Shown piece after piece: positions 45,132 through 53,870 of a stretch of DNA of 64,000 nucleotides. The notes below the pieces were generated by a model. That model was not told the origin of the DNA. It did not search any database and saw nothing but the letters and a program-made list of their open reading frames with translations. The DNA comes from AV40 sp963817335 (lineage in GTDB: Bacteria > Verrucomicrobiota > Verrucomicrobiia > Chthoniobacterales > UBA10450). Where the stretch lies: assembly GCA_963817335.1 (NCBI GenBank), contig CAWFNX010000005.1, positions 1,054,001 to 1,118,000 of the forward strand. Direction: 5' to 3'. A program made the translations under genes and the position numbers. Position 1 is the first letter of the stretch; every line of letters starts with the position of its first letter.

Positions 45132-45656
45132 TCAGAATTGCGCGGCCCGTTCCCATCGCCACACCGCGAGGTTGTTTTCCGGATCAACTGCATCGCCAAC
45201 CTTTCTGAATCCGCATTTTTCCAGGACCCGGGTGGACGCGTTCGTTTCGGGGAGAGTATGCGCGCGAATGGTTTTCACCCGAGGATCTCTTCTTGCGAAT
45301 TCAATCAACGCTGTGGCCGCTTCGGTTGCGTAACCGCGTCTCTGATACGAGGGCGCAATTCCGTAGGCGATTTCAGCCACGCCGTTTGAATCCGGTGGAC
45401 CGGGAAATCCGCACGTGCCTATCAGCACGTTGTCGCGCTTGTGAATAATGGCAAAGCCGAACAGCCACGGATCTGAGTGTTTCCCGTTTTCGACCCGCCG
45501 CATAAACTCCACCGAGGCGCTGAGGAACTGTTCTCGAAGTCGATCAGCGACTCGCAAGCTGGTGGTGTCCTCGAACTCCCTCTCGCTCCGAATCAACGCG
45601 CGCAAATGCCGCGGCAAATGCGGAACGACGATCAGATTTTCGGTTTGGGTGGTCAT
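45132..45656 (-). CDS. GNAT-family N-acetyltransferase (RimJ/RimL type)
   Basis: 174 aa from the ATG at 45656; the longer frame from 45680 would be encoded by a palindromic repeat. Acetyl-CoA-dependent transferase with WLFGFAIIHKRDNVLIGTCG, EIAYGIAPSYQRRGYATEAA (the Q/RxxGxG/A acetyl-CoA loop), AHTLPETNASTRVLEKCGF and FRKVGDAVDPENNLAVWRWE. The likely substrates are protein N-termini or small amines, which cannot be told here. It is a single gene. Confidence 0.9.
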   Translation of the reverse strand: MTTQTENLIVVPHLPRHLRALIRSEREFEDTTSLRVADRLREQFLSASVEFMRRVENGKHSDPWLFGFAIIHKRDNVLIGTCGFPGPPDSNGVAEIAYGIAPSYQRRGYATEAATALIEFARRDPRVKTIRAHTLPETNASTRVLEKCGFRKVGDAVDPENNLAVWRWERAAQF

Positions 45657-45669
45657 GGGACAACAGCAG

Positions 45670-45731
45670 TTGTAGGGCAAGCGCGCCGCTTGCCGATCTC
45701 AACCATGGCAGGCGCCCCGCCTGCCCTACAA
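45670..45731. repeat. Palindromic repeat TTGTAGGGC...GCCCTACAA
   Basis: The outer ends TTGTAGGGC and GCCCTACAA are perfect complements. Inside are two hairpins, GCAAGCG-CGC-CGCTTGC and GGCAGGCG-CC-CGCCTGCC. It lies between the divergent acetyltransferase gene and hprK, so it covers their shared upstream region. Family members are at 35081, 42819, 48875 and 62679. Confidence 0.75.
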
Positions 45732-45791
45732 TTCGAAATGGCAGTTGCGGGTTGGAAATCACTCCGCTTCCGCGTTAGAAGTTAGGCGTCA

Positions 45792-46799
45792 ATGAGCGAA
45801 ACGGCAGCGGGACCCAGCAATCGAGCGACCGGTGGCCGGCGCGAAACCGTGCCAGTCGTCACGGTGGAAAGTTTCTACAATTCGCATGCCGAAAAGCTGC
45901 AAATGAAATTGGAAGGGCCGCGCGTCGGATTTCATCGGAAAATCCGGGAACCGACCATCAATCGCCCCGGTCTCGCCCTCTCCGGTTTCTACACCTATTT
46001 CGCCGAGAAGCGCGTCCAGATTTTCGGCGCGGCCGAGCATTCCTATTTGAAAAGCTTGGCTCCAAAAGTTCGAGCAAAACGGTTTCGCGAACTCTGCGCC
46101 CGGAAAATTCCCTGCATCGTCGTTTCCCGCGGACTTCATGTCGATCCCGTACTCCTCAGAGTCGCGGGCGAGGAAAAAATCGCGGTCTTCCGGACGCCGA
46201 TGATCACGATGAAATTCATAAACGCCGCGACCATTGCGTTGGAAATGGATTTCTCCCCGACCTCCACCGAATTCGGCAGCATGGTCGACATTCTCGGCAT
46301 CGGCGTCTTGATTCGCGGAGCGAGCGGCATCGGCAAAAGCGAGACCGCGCTGGGATTGATCGAGCGCGGCTACAGTTTGGTTGCGGACGACGTCACCCGA
46401 ATGACTTCGATTGAAGGCCGCGAATTGATGGCGACCGCTCCCGAGTTAACCCGCAATCATATGGAAGTGCGCGGCATCGGAATTATTGATGTGGCCGCGG
46501 TCTTCGGTGTGGGCGCGATTCGGACGGAAAAACGGCTCGATCTTGTGGTCACCTTAGAGGAATGGGACAGCGTGGCGGAGATCGAGCGCGTCGGAATGGA
46601 CCGCCAAAATTACGAAATTCTCGGATTGAAGGTGCCTCACGTCACAATTCCAGTGCGTCCGGGACGCGACATCGCGCGACTCATCGAAGTTGCGGCCATG
46701 GACCAAAAGCTGAAAGGGCTTGGTCGAAACAGCGCCGCGGATTTTAATACGAAACTGATCAATGTAATGGAGCCAAGATCGACAAATGGGCCTGCTTAG
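45792..46799 (+). CDS. hprK: HPr kinase/phosphorylase
   Basis: 335 aa bifunctional enzyme that phosphorylates a serine of HPr with ATP and removes it with phosphate. The N-terminal domain carries VTVESFYNSHAEKLQMKLEG and RPGLALSGFYTYFAEKRVQI. The catalytic domain has P-loop IRGASGIGKSETALGLIERG, the acidic-His YSLVADDVTRMTSIEGREL, then MEVRGIGIIDVAAVFGVGAI and the C-terminal KVPHVTIPVRPGRDIARLIE. It overlaps ptsH by 14 bases. The shared operon with HPr and EI shows the substrate. Confidence 0.97.
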   Translation: MSETAAGPSNRATGGRRETVPVVTVESFYNSHAEKLQMKLEGPRVGFHRKIREPTINRPGLALSGFYTYFAEKRVQIFGAAEHSYLKSLAPKVRAKRFRELCARKIPCIVVSRGLHVDPVLLRVAGEEKIAVFRTPMITMKFINAATIALEMDFSPTSTEFGSMVDILGIGVLIRGASGIGKSETALGLIERGYSLVADDVTRMTSIEGRELMATAPELTRNHMEVRGIGIIDVAAVFGVGAIRTEKRLDLVVTLEEWDSVAEIERVGMDRQNYEILGLKVPHVTIPVRPGRDIARLIEVAAMDQKLKGLGRNSAADFNTKLINVMEPRSTNGPA

Positions 46800-47097
46800 T
46801 CGTCGCGCGAGCGATGCCGCGCCAATCCAGAAAGTCGAAAAAGACGTACCGGTGGTGAACCGGTTGGGTCTGCACGCGCGTCCCGCGGCAATGTTTGTTC
46901 GCATCGCCAGCCGTTATCGCGCCGAAATCTGGGTGTCGAAGGAAGGTGAGGAGATCAACGGCAAGAGCATCATGGGATTGATGATGCTTGCCGCCGGTCA
47001 GGGATCGAAACTCCACATCCGCTGCGAAGGGTCAGACGCCGCCAAAGCGTTGGCCGAATTGGAGGAATTAATCAATGCACGCTTCCACGAAGATTGA
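46786..47097 (+). CDS. ptsH: Phosphocarrier protein HPr
   Basis: 103 aa, about 15 residues longer than usual at the N-terminus. The phospho-acceptor is His30 in VNRLGLHARPAAMFVRIASR, and the regulatory serine is Ser61 in EINGKSIMGLMMLAAGQGSK, both conserved. KLHIRCEGSDAAKALAELEE closes the domain. The start lies inside hprK. It receives phosphate from the EI gene product 24 bases downstream and is a Ser-phosphorylation target of HprK. Confidence 0.97.
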   Translation: MGLLSRRASDAAPIQKVEKDVPVVNRLGLHARPAAMFVRIASRYRAEIWVSKEGEEINGKSIMGLMMLAAGQGSKLHIRCEGSDAAKALAELEELINARFHED

Positions 47098-47120
47098 TTC
47101 CCCGATAGAATCGCACGCGG

Positions 47121-48875
47121 ATGAGCGGCGGTAACAAAGAGATTCGGTTTCGTGGACTGGGCGTTTCGCCTGGGATAGCCCATGGCGTAATTCACGTCGT
47201 TCGCGACGACCTCGATGACGTCGTCCGGTATCGCATCGAGCCCTCGCAGATTGGAAATGAGATCGCCCGTTTCGAATCCGCCCTGGTCCAAACCCGCGTG
47301 CAAATCCTCGAGATGCAGCAGAAGATCGCAGAAGCGATCGGGGCCCAGGATGCGGCCATATTCGACGCGCACCTTCTCGTGGTCGAGGACCGGACGTTGA
47401 TCGACGAAGTCTTACGTCGCCTCGAGGACGAACATTGCAACGTCGAATGGGTTTTTCAGGAAGTAGCGACACATTATGCCGAGACGCTAAGCAAGATAGA
47501 CGACCCGTATTTGCGCGAGCGAGCGCTCGACATTCAGGATGTAACGAAACGAATCATCCGAAATTTACAAGGCAAAGCGCCGAAACCGTTTCTGACTTCT
47601 ACGGAGCCGCACATTTTAGTCGCCCACAATTTGACGCCGTCGGACACCGCGGGCATGGATCGACAGATCGTTCTTGGAATTGCGACGGACCTGGGGAGCC
47701 GCACTTCTCACACTGCGATCATCACGCGCTCGCTCAATATTCCCGCGGTAGTGGGTTTGCACGATGCGACCCAAAAGTTGGAAACCGGCCAGCACGTTTT
47801 GCTCGACGGCTATACCGGTCTGGTCATTGTCGATCCAACTCCGGAAACGCTTTCCTATTACGGCGAAGTCCAGATCAGAAAAGGCCAGGTTGCGAAAGCA
47901 TTGCGTCAGCTTCGGGAAACCAGCTCGACCACGGCCGATGGCCGGCACGTTGTGCTTTCCGCGAACATCGAATTGCCCAGCGACGTGGATGCCGTAACCG
48001 AAAATGGCGCAGAAGGCATTGGACTTTACCGGACCGAATTCCTCTATATCAACCGCGACACCCTTCCGACCGAAGAGGAGCAATATAAGATTTATCGCGA
48101 GGTCGCTGAACGGGTGCGTCCCAATCCGTTGATTATTCGGACGTTCGATCTGGGTGGCGATAAACTGGCCGTCGGCGCGCTTGATGTAGGCGATGAGCTG
48201 AATCCATTCCTGGGCTGGCGCGCCATTCGTTTTTGTCTCGAGAACGTCGATATTTTCAAAACCCAACTCCGCGCGATTATTCGGGCAAGCGCTGTCGGCA
48301 ACGTGAAGGTGATGTTCCCGATGATTTCGGGTCTCGAAGAACTGCGCCGTGCCCGGGAGGTTTTGGAGCAATGCCGCCAGGAAGTGGGTGATGGCGCAGG
48401 CGCGAAGATGGAAGTCGGCATAATGGTTGAGGTTCCAAGCGCAGCAATCTCGGCCGATCTGCTGGCGCGCGAAGTCGATTTCTTCAGCATTGGAACCAAC
48501 GACCTGATCCAGTATGCCATCGCAGTCGACCGGGTGAACGAACGCATCGCCCATCTTTACGAGCCGACTAACCCCGGAGTGGTGCGTCTGCTGAAAATGA
48601 TCGCGGACGCGGCGCACTCCAACAAAATCTGGGTGGGCGTTTGCGGCGAAATGGCCGCCGACGTCGCGCTGATTCCGTTGCTGCTTGGCCTGGGTGTCGA
48701 CGAATTAAGCGTCGGCGCGACCTCAGTCCCGCGGGTTAAAATGGCGGTGCGCAATCTTTCAGTGCCGGAATGCCAGGAACTCGCGGCCCAGGCGCTTCAG
48801 TTGCAAACGTCGTCTGAAATCCTGGGCCGCTGCCTCGAACTCGCGACCAAGCGTTACGGGGACCTGCTTGGCTGA
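47121..48875 (+). CDS. ptsI: PTS enzyme I (phosphoenolpyruvate-protein phosphotransferase)
   Basis: 584 aa, normal EI without an extra GAF domain. It autophosphorylates with PEP and passes phosphate to HPr. The N-terminus RFRGLGVSPGIAHGVIHVVR is followed by the HPr-binding helices (EAIGAQDAAIFDAHLLVVED), then the active-site His in LGSRTSHTAIITRSLNIPAV. The PEP-binding barrel shows GIGLYRTEFLYINRDTLPTE, KVMFPMISGLEELRRAREVL and FFSIGTNDLIQYAIAVDRVN with the Cys loop WVGVCGEMAADVALIPLLLG. No EII permease is in the window. Confidence 0.97.
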   Translation: MSGGNKEIRFRGLGVSPGIAHGVIHVVRDDLDDVVRYRIEPSQIGNEIARFESALVQTRVQILEMQQKIAEAIGAQDAAIFDAHLLVVEDRTLIDEVLRRLEDEHCNVEWVFQEVATHYAETLSKIDDPYLRERALDIQDVTKRIIRNLQGKAPKPFLTSTEPHILVAHNLTPSDTAGMDRQIVLGIATDLGSRTSHTAIITRSLNIPAVVGLHDATQKLETGQHVLLDGYTGLVIVDPTPETLSYYGEVQIRKGQVAKALRQLRETSSTTADGRHVVLSANIELPSDVDAVTENGAEGIGLYRTEFLYINRDTLPTEEEQYKIYREVAERVRPNPLIIRTFDLGGDKLAVGALDVGDELNPFLGWRAIRFCLENVDIFKTQLRAIIRASAVGNVKVMFPMISGLEELRRAREVLEQCRQEVGDGAGAKMEVGIMVEVPSAAISADLLAREVDFFSIGTNDLIQYAIAVDRVNERIAHLYEPTNPGVVRLLKMIADAAHSNKIWVGVCGEMAADVALIPLLLGLGVDELSVGATSVPRVKMAVRNLSVPECQELAAQALQLQTSSEILGRCLELATKRYGDLLG

Positions 48876-48929
48876 GGTCGCGGCCGTTCACCGAACGGGC
48901 ATTGGCGATTGGGTCAATCGCCGCTACCT
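48875..48929. repeat. Palindromic repeat after ptsI
   Basis: AGGTCGCGGC and GCCGCTACCT pair with one mismatch. Inside are hairpins CGTTC-ACC-GAACG and GGCGATT-GGG-TCAATCGCC. The left edge sits on the ptsI stop. It is the same family as 62679-62733. Confidence 0.7.
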
Positions 48930-48992
48930 GACTGTCTTGAACAGCTTCCTTTGGCAGATGCCGATCTTTGATTAAGTTCCAACTCCTGCTCC

Positions 48993-51158
48993 ATGAAGTT
49001 TTTGGCTCGTCTCAAGTCGCGCGGAAAATCGCGCAGTAAACTTTTTCGTTACGGTTGGAAAATTAGTCTCGTAATTCTGATCGGCGGCGGGGCGTTGGCG
49101 TTGCTGGTCTTTTACGGAGCATGGGCCGCCAGTTTCGACATGAAGAAGGTCGGCGCGATGCCCGAGCGCAACACGGTTTTTGATGTCGACGGGAAAATTT
49201 ACAGTCGACTGGCTGGATCGAACCGGTTGCGCGTTTCCCTGGATGAAGTGTCGCCTTATTTCATCGATGCGTTGCTCGCGCGCGAAGACACCCGCTTTTA
49301 CCAACATCCCGGCGTCGATTGGCACGGAATCCTGCGCGCCTTGGTCCGCGATGTTTTGACCCACTCGGCCAAGGAAGGCGCGAGCAGCATTACTCAACAG
49401 CTCGCGCGCAACAGTCTTCCCCTTGGTGGCCGAAATCTGAGTCGCAAGTTGCTTGAGGCCATGGTCGCGTTTCGGATCGAGCACGAATTTTCGAAGAAGG
49501 AGATTCTCGAACTCTATGTGAACCGGATTTATTTCGGCGCCGGCTGTTACGGAATCGAAACCGCCTCGCAAGCGTATTTCGGCAAGCACGCGAAGGAACT
49601 CAATCTTCCTGAGGCAGCGTTGCTCGCCGGGCTGATTCGGAGTCCAAACCGGTTTTCGCCGTTAAAGAATCCCGAAGGCGCAGCGACCGAGCGCAACGCG
49701 GTGTTGGAGCGCATGGTGGAGCTGAAAAAGCTTTCCCGTGCGGACGCGAACCAAGCGAAGCTCGCCAAGGTCAATGCTCATCCAAAACGGCTGCTTCAGG
49801 TCCAGGAAAATTACGCGATGGATGCGGTCCAACGCGATTTGAACCTGATTATGACCCAGGACCAGATCGACAACGGCGGATTATTCATCTACACCACGCT
49901 CGATCCCAAAGTTCAGGACGCGGCGCAGCAAGCTCTGGAAACGCAGCTCACGAAGATCGAGCACCAGAGCAATTTCAATCATCCGACCAAAGCTAATTAT
50001 CATCCGCCGGAAAACGGCGAAGACTCGTCAATGCCGTATTTGGAAGGCGCGGTCGTCGCAATCGACAACGCCAGCGGCGGAATTCGCGGACTGGTCGGGG
50101 GCCGCGATTATTCGCAAAGCAAATTCAATCGCGCGCTGCCGCCGGCGAATCGCCAGGTTGGTTCCGCATTCAAACCGTTCGTTTACACCATCGCCTTTTC
50201 GGAAGGAATGCTCCCGGGCGCGTCGATTAGCGATAGTCAGATTCAACCGGGTGAAATCGACGGCGCCGGAACATGGTCGCCGGCAAATTCCGACGGCACC
50301 TATGGCGGAATCCAGCCGTGTTCTTACGGTCTGATTCATTCGCGCAACACCATGAGCGTGCGGGTTGGACAATTCGCCGGACTCGACGCCGTTCAGAAAA
50401 TCGCGACCACCCTGAACCTCAGCGACAACGTTCCCCACGGCCCGGCGATTTACATCGGTTCGTTCGAAACCAACCTCAAAGATCTCACGGCCGCCTACAC
50501 GGTTTTTCCAAACGGCGGCGTGCGCAAACAGGCTTACATCATCGAACGGATCGACGATCCTGAACACCGGCCGATCTATCGGGCATCCCATATCGCGGCG
50601 CCGGCCCTCGATCCAAGCGCTGCCTGGATGACTTCGCAATTGATGGAAGAAGTTCTCACCCGCGGAACTGCCGCTGCAGCGCGTTCGTTAGGCTTTAAGT
50701 TGCCGGCCGCGGGAAAAACTGGAACGACCAATGATTACAAGGACGCGTGGTTTGTCGGTTACACGTCGGCGGTCACTTGCGGCGTCTGGGTGGGATTCGA
50801 TCAACCAATCACAATTATCCCGCACGGTTACGGCGCGGCCCTGGCCTTGCCGGTTTGGGTCCAAGTGATGAACAGAGCGGCCACAACTTATCCGCCAACG
50901 GACTTGCAACCGACGATGCCGATCGAGCACGCGTTGGTTTGTTCGCAATCAAATCAGCTCGCAACGACCGGATGCGAGGCAGCCGGGACCGCCTACGAAG
51001 TCGATATTCCGGCGGACAAAGTGCCGACTGCACCGTGCGAAATTCATGGCGGCGACCAAATGCAATTTGCCCAAAAACTGAATCCTTTCGGAAAGAAGGC
51101 TGCCGAGTTTCCAAACAAGCTCTTTCAATCGTTTAAGAAAATCTTCGGCGGAAAATAG
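48993..51158 (+). CDS. mrcA: Penicillin-binding protein 1A (bifunctional)
   Basis: 721 aa inner-membrane glycosyltransferase/transpeptidase. After one membrane helix (SLVILIGGGALALLVFYGAW), the GT51 domain has ALLAREDTRFYQHPGVDWHG with the catalytic Glu, KEGASSITQQLARNSLP, and RKLLEAMVAFRIEHEFSKKE, YFGAGCYGIETASQAYFGKH. The transpeptidase domain has the nucleophile in GSAFKPFVYT, SxN in IHSRNTMSVRV and KTG in AAGKTGTTNDYKDAWFVGYT. The last 90 residues are a tail with two Cys pairs. It is a single gene. Confidence 0.96.
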   Translation: MKFLARLKSRGKSRSKLFRYGWKISLVILIGGGALALLVFYGAWAASFDMKKVGAMPERNTVFDVDGKIYSRLAGSNRLRVSLDEVSPYFIDALLAREDTRFYQHPGVDWHGILRALVRDVLTHSAKEGASSITQQLARNSLPLGGRNLSRKLLEAMVAFRIEHEFSKKEILELYVNRIYFGAGCYGIETASQAYFGKHAKELNLPEAALLAGLIRSPNRFSPLKNPEGAATERNAVLERMVELKKLSRADANQAKLAKVNAHPKRLLQVQENYAMDAVQRDLNLIMTQDQIDNGGLFIYTTLDPKVQDAAQQALETQLTKIEHQSNFNHPTKANYHPPENGEDSSMPYLEGAVVAIDNASGGIRGLVGGRDYSQSKFNRALPPANRQVGSAFKPFVYTIAFSEGMLPGASISDSQIQPGEIDGAGTWSPANSDGTYGGIQPCSYGLIHSRNTMSVRVGQFAGLDAVQKIATTLNLSDNVPHGPAIYIGSFETNLKDLTAAYTVFPNGGVRKQAYIIERIDDPEHRPIYRASHIAAPALDPSAAWMTSQLMEEVLTRGTAAAARSLGFKLPAAGKTGTTNDYKDAWFVGYTSAVTCGVWVGFDQPITIIPHGYGAALALPVWVQVMNRAATTYPPTDLQPTMPIEHALVCSQSNQLATTGCEAAGTAYEVDIPADKVPTAPCEIHGGDQMQFAQKLNPFGKKAAEFPNKLFQSFKKIFGGK

Positions 51159-51178
51159 CCGGCACGCTCGGATCGATT

Positions 51179-52081
51179 ATGTCGCGCAATTACGAATTTG
51201 TGCAGGTTGACGTTTTTACCAGGATGCGGTTGGTCGGAAATCCCCTTGCAGTTTTTGGTGATGCGCACGGATTGAGTGATGAAGAGATGCAAGCACTGGC
51301 CCGGGAGATGAATCTCTCGGAAACAACGTTCATCCTGCCACGCGAGCCGGAGATCGAATCTCGTGAAGGAATCAAAGTGCGCATTTTCACCGTTGCGGAA
51401 GAGCTGCCATTCGCCGGACATCCAACGCTCGGAACTGCGCTTTGCCTTTATGCCCTGCGCGGCCCGGCCGAAGAAATCGTTCTCGATCTTAAAGTGGGCA
51501 AAGTTCCAGTGCGATTCACGCCGGATTCGGGCAATGAAAAAGTTCAGCGGGTCGACGGCAAAATTTTCGGCGAAATGCGTCAACGTGATCCTGAATTTGG
51601 CCAGACCTTCTCGCGGGATGACGTAGCGCGCGCTGTTGGAATCGATTCTAACGAAATTGCCTCCGAGTGGCCTTGCCAGGTTGTCTCGACCGGATTGGCC
51701 TTTGCGATTGTGCCATTTCGAAATTTGAAGGCCCTGACGAAGTTTAAACCTGACATCAATCGCGCGGCCGCGTTTCTCGAAGGAACCGATGCGCGCTTTT
51801 TTTATTTCATGTGTCCTGAAGCCGAGGGAAAGATGCGCGCTCGAATGTTCTTTTACGGTGGAGAAGATCCCGCGACCGGATCGGCTGCCGGATGCGCTGC
51901 GGCGTGGATGGCAAAACATGGAGTCGCGAACTCAGACCAGCAGGTGGTTATCTGGCAGGGGGTGGAGGCCGGAAGGCCGAGTGAAATTTTTGTTCGCGCG
52001 AACTGCGAAGGCGATCGACTCACCAATGTTCGCGTCGGTGGTTACGCCGCGGAAGTTTTGCGCGGAACTGTGACCCTCTGA
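51179..52081 (+). CDS. PhzF-family isomerase
   Basis: 300 aa. The two-domain fold of the PhzF/diaminopimelate epimerase superfamily: FVQVDVFTRMRLVGNPLAVF, the catalytic Glu in EMNLSETTFILPREPEIESR, RIFTVAEELPFAGHPTLGTA, then DARFFYFMCPEAEGKMRARM and the second half motif GGEDPATGSAAGCAAAWMAK. No phenazine genes are nearby, so the substrate is unknown. It follows PBP1A by 20 bases; co-transcription is possible. Confidence 0.93.
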   Translation: MSRNYEFVQVDVFTRMRLVGNPLAVFGDAHGLSDEEMQALAREMNLSETTFILPREPEIESREGIKVRIFTVAEELPFAGHPTLGTALCLYALRGPAEEIVLDLKVGKVPVRFTPDSGNEKVQRVDGKIFGEMRQRDPEFGQTFSRDDVARAVGIDSNEIASEWPCQVVSTGLAFAIVPFRNLKALTKFKPDINRAAAFLEGTDARFFYFMCPEAEGKMRARMFFYGGEDPATGSAAGCAAAWMAKHGVANSDQQVVIWQGVEAGRPSEIFVRANCEGDRLTNVRVGGYAAEVLRGTVTL

Positions 52082-52206
52082 TCGATTTAAGCGGGCGCGG
52101 TGAGGAAGAGCGGGTCCCCCGATCGGACTATAAGCGTGTCGGACCTTGGTCCAATAGGAGGGACGGGGGCAGGAGGCGTAATTTGAACAAGAAGAAGGAA
52201 CGATCT

Positions 52207-52689
52207 ATGAAGGCAAAACCTATACTTTTCTTGAGTTGCTTTGTTGCAGTGACGTTGGCCGTGTCGGTAGTCACGGCCGCGGCACACGGTAATTTCGCGC
52301 GGAGTGGTGGTCAGCATTGGGGTGGCGGGCAGCATTGGAGTGGTGGCCAGCATTGGAATGGCGGCAATTGGGGTGGCAATTGGAATCATCACCATAATCA
52401 CTTTAATAATGTCACCTTCATCGGCGGTTTTGGTGGCTTCCCATTCTGGGGCTACCCGTGGGGCTGGGACTACCCGTATGGATATTACGGGTCTTATCCC
52501 TACGGCTACTACGGCAACGGGTACTACAGCCGCGGGTACTACGGGAGCGGTTACGGTTATCGTTACGGCCGCGGCTATGGCTACCGGAATCTCCGCACCT
52601 ATTACGGTCATCACGGGCATCACTATGGCTACGTCAGCTATGGCCACCGGTCTTCTGGCACCTATCACGGTCGTCACGGGCATCGATAG
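52207..52689 (+). CDS. Secreted Gly/Tyr/His-rich protein
   Basis: 160 aa from the ATG at 52207, with GAAGGA eight bases upstream. Signal peptide (ILFLSCFVAVTLAVSVVTAA), then four GGQHW/GGNW repeats, an Asn/His-rich segment, a membrane-like FIGGFGGFPFWGYPWGWDYP, a Tyr/Gly run (YGYYGSYPYGYYGNGYYSRG) and a closing YGHHGHHYG, ending HGRHGHR. The composition resembles structural surface proteins or metal-binding His-rich coats. I recognise no family. Confidence 0.82.
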   Translation: MKAKPILFLSCFVAVTLAVSVVTAAAHGNFARSGGQHWGGGQHWSGGQHWNGGNWGGNWNHHHNHFNNVTFIGGFGGFPFWGYPWGWDYPYGYYGSYPYGYYGNGYYSRGYYGSGYGYRYGRGYGYRNLRTYYGHHGHHYGYVSYGHRSSGTYHGRHGHR

Positions 52690-52880
52690 CTATTGCGGTG
52701 CAAAGCCGTCTTCGCTACGGCACAGCTTCAACTCGGCCATGGCGGATGCGGGCGTTTCACAAGAAATCCGCATGAAGCTAACGGGCCACGCGAGCGCAGA
52801 AAATGAACAAGGGCTACTCTCATCACGAGCTTGAACCACTCCGGGCAGCGGTGCGCGCTATTCCCTCAATCGGACTCTAA
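52690..52880 (+). pseudogene. C-terminal remnant of a tyrosine recombinase (integrase)
   Basis: Starting just after the preceding stop, one frame gives PSSLRHSFNSAMADAGVSQE then IRMKLTGHASAE: box II with the Arg and His (LRHSF) and the LTGH motif of tyrosine recombinases. Near 52801 the frame shifts by one base, and the next frame reads MNKGYSHHELEPLRAAV to a stop at 52880, including the catalytic Tyr (NKGYSHHE). The N-terminal two thirds and the first catalytic Arg are absent. The gene is dead. It marks an old mobile element in this gap. Confidence 0.85.
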
Positions 52881-53130
52881 ACGCCGATCTTTGATTGCAA
52901 ATGATTGCAAACAGCTCCCGACCGTTGCTACAAATCTTAGCTGGTCAGTGGTTGGCTTCATCGATTGGTTCGGTTCCATCGTATCACAATGACACGGCCG
53001 GGGCGGCGACGATGAATACGCCCAAGGTAAGGGCAGGGCAATTCTTGCCTGATCAAACCCAAATTACGAGGGGCCAGGTTCCTGTCCCAAGCAAAGGTTT
53101 ATCTTCCACGAAAGGAGATTTTCTAGATCA
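52881..53130. other. Gap without recognisable features
   Basis: This stretch between the integrase remnant and the next small gene shows no gene, RNA or clear repeat. An open frame at 52895-53134 has no ribosome site and no family likeness. Confidence 0.4.
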
Positions 53131-53469
53131 ATGACGACGATTGCAGCCCGGTTCCCAGATGAATCCGTCGAACTCGACCATGTCGAGAAGCGCAGGGTTT
53201 TGACGGGTCTCGAAGTCATGTACGAGGGTGGCCCGCTCCACGGCAAAACCGAGGATTTCCCTAACCGCGACTCTGAGCGTGTCGTGGTTGGCCTCCACCG
53301 GCGTAATTGGCATTTCTTTGAAACGTATAAGCGCACGATTTGCGTCGATATCCGCAGCCACCGAACGATCTTTCGGTACGCCGGCACTTTCAAACCCAAC
53401 AAAAGCAGTTGGTGGAAGAGGCTGCTCACGGTGCTTTGCCTCCGCAAACTGAAGCCCATCGTAATATAA
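53131..53469 (+). CDS. Hypothetical protein, 112 aa
   Basis: 112 aa with a good ribosome site (AAAGGAG, 11 bases before ATG). The sequence is soluble for the first 90 residues (VYEGGPLHGKTEDFPNRDSE-like stretches around residue 50, RRNWHFFETYKRTICVDIRS around residue 77), then SWWKRLLTVLCLRKLKPIVI at the end, basic and hydrophobic. No family is recognised. It lies beside an integrase remnant, so arrival by transfer is possible; composition does not decide this. Confidence 0.6.
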   Translation: MTTIAARFPDESVELDHVEKRRVLTGLEVMYEGGPLHGKTEDFPNRDSERVVVGLHRRNWHFFETYKRTICVDIRSHRTIFRYAGTFKPNKSSWWKRLLTVLCLRKLKPIVI

Positions 53470-53654
53470 TTGGAACGGAGCCTTCGCGCTCTACCTCGGA
53501 TTTCGGAATCACAAGGCGCACGGCTAAGAACCTAACTATAGGATAACCGACAACTTCGACGGTCATCCAGCGTATTAGCCAGCAAGTCCGACTTTGCTCA
53601 AGTTGTCGCGGACGGGAACGATGTATCCTGCCGACGTTTTAAACCGGTACCGTT

Positions 53655-53870
53655 TAGCTCGGTCACGGAGCCCTGCGTATTGGCGTTGGAGTAGGAGTCG
53701 GCGTCGGCGAGGAAAGCGGGGGCGTTGGGGTTGGAGTCGGGGTCGGCGTAGGCGAGGAAAGCGGAGGAGTTGGCGTTGGAGTAGGTGTGTGCCCAGGCGT
53801 TGGAGTCGGGCTTGGACCGCATCCACGTCCATGTTCGCACGGAGTGGGAGTTGGAGTCGGGCTTGGACCG
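53655..53870 (-). repeat. Thr-Pro coding repeat with conserved 3' terminal cassette
   Basis: Low-complexity DNA coding a 69-residue tail with GPSPTPTP, one CEHGRGCGPSPTPT module and three PLSSPTPTPT-type units, ending in P-I-x-R-x-P. The final 28 bases, including seven after the stop codon, match 19253-19280 at 25 positions. Confidence 0.75.

Noticed and set aside
52304..52834. One 176-codon gene
   Set aside because: Its first part is an out-of-frame shadow of the Gly/Tyr-rich gene; only the last part is real and is the integrase remnant.
48958..52895. GCCGATCTTTGATT at 48958 and 52882 as attachment site pair around the integrase remnant
   Set aside because: A 14-base match is expected several times by chance in 64 kb, and the region between holds ordinary genes.
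52895..53134. 79-codon open frame
   Set aside because: No ribosome site and no recognisable motif.
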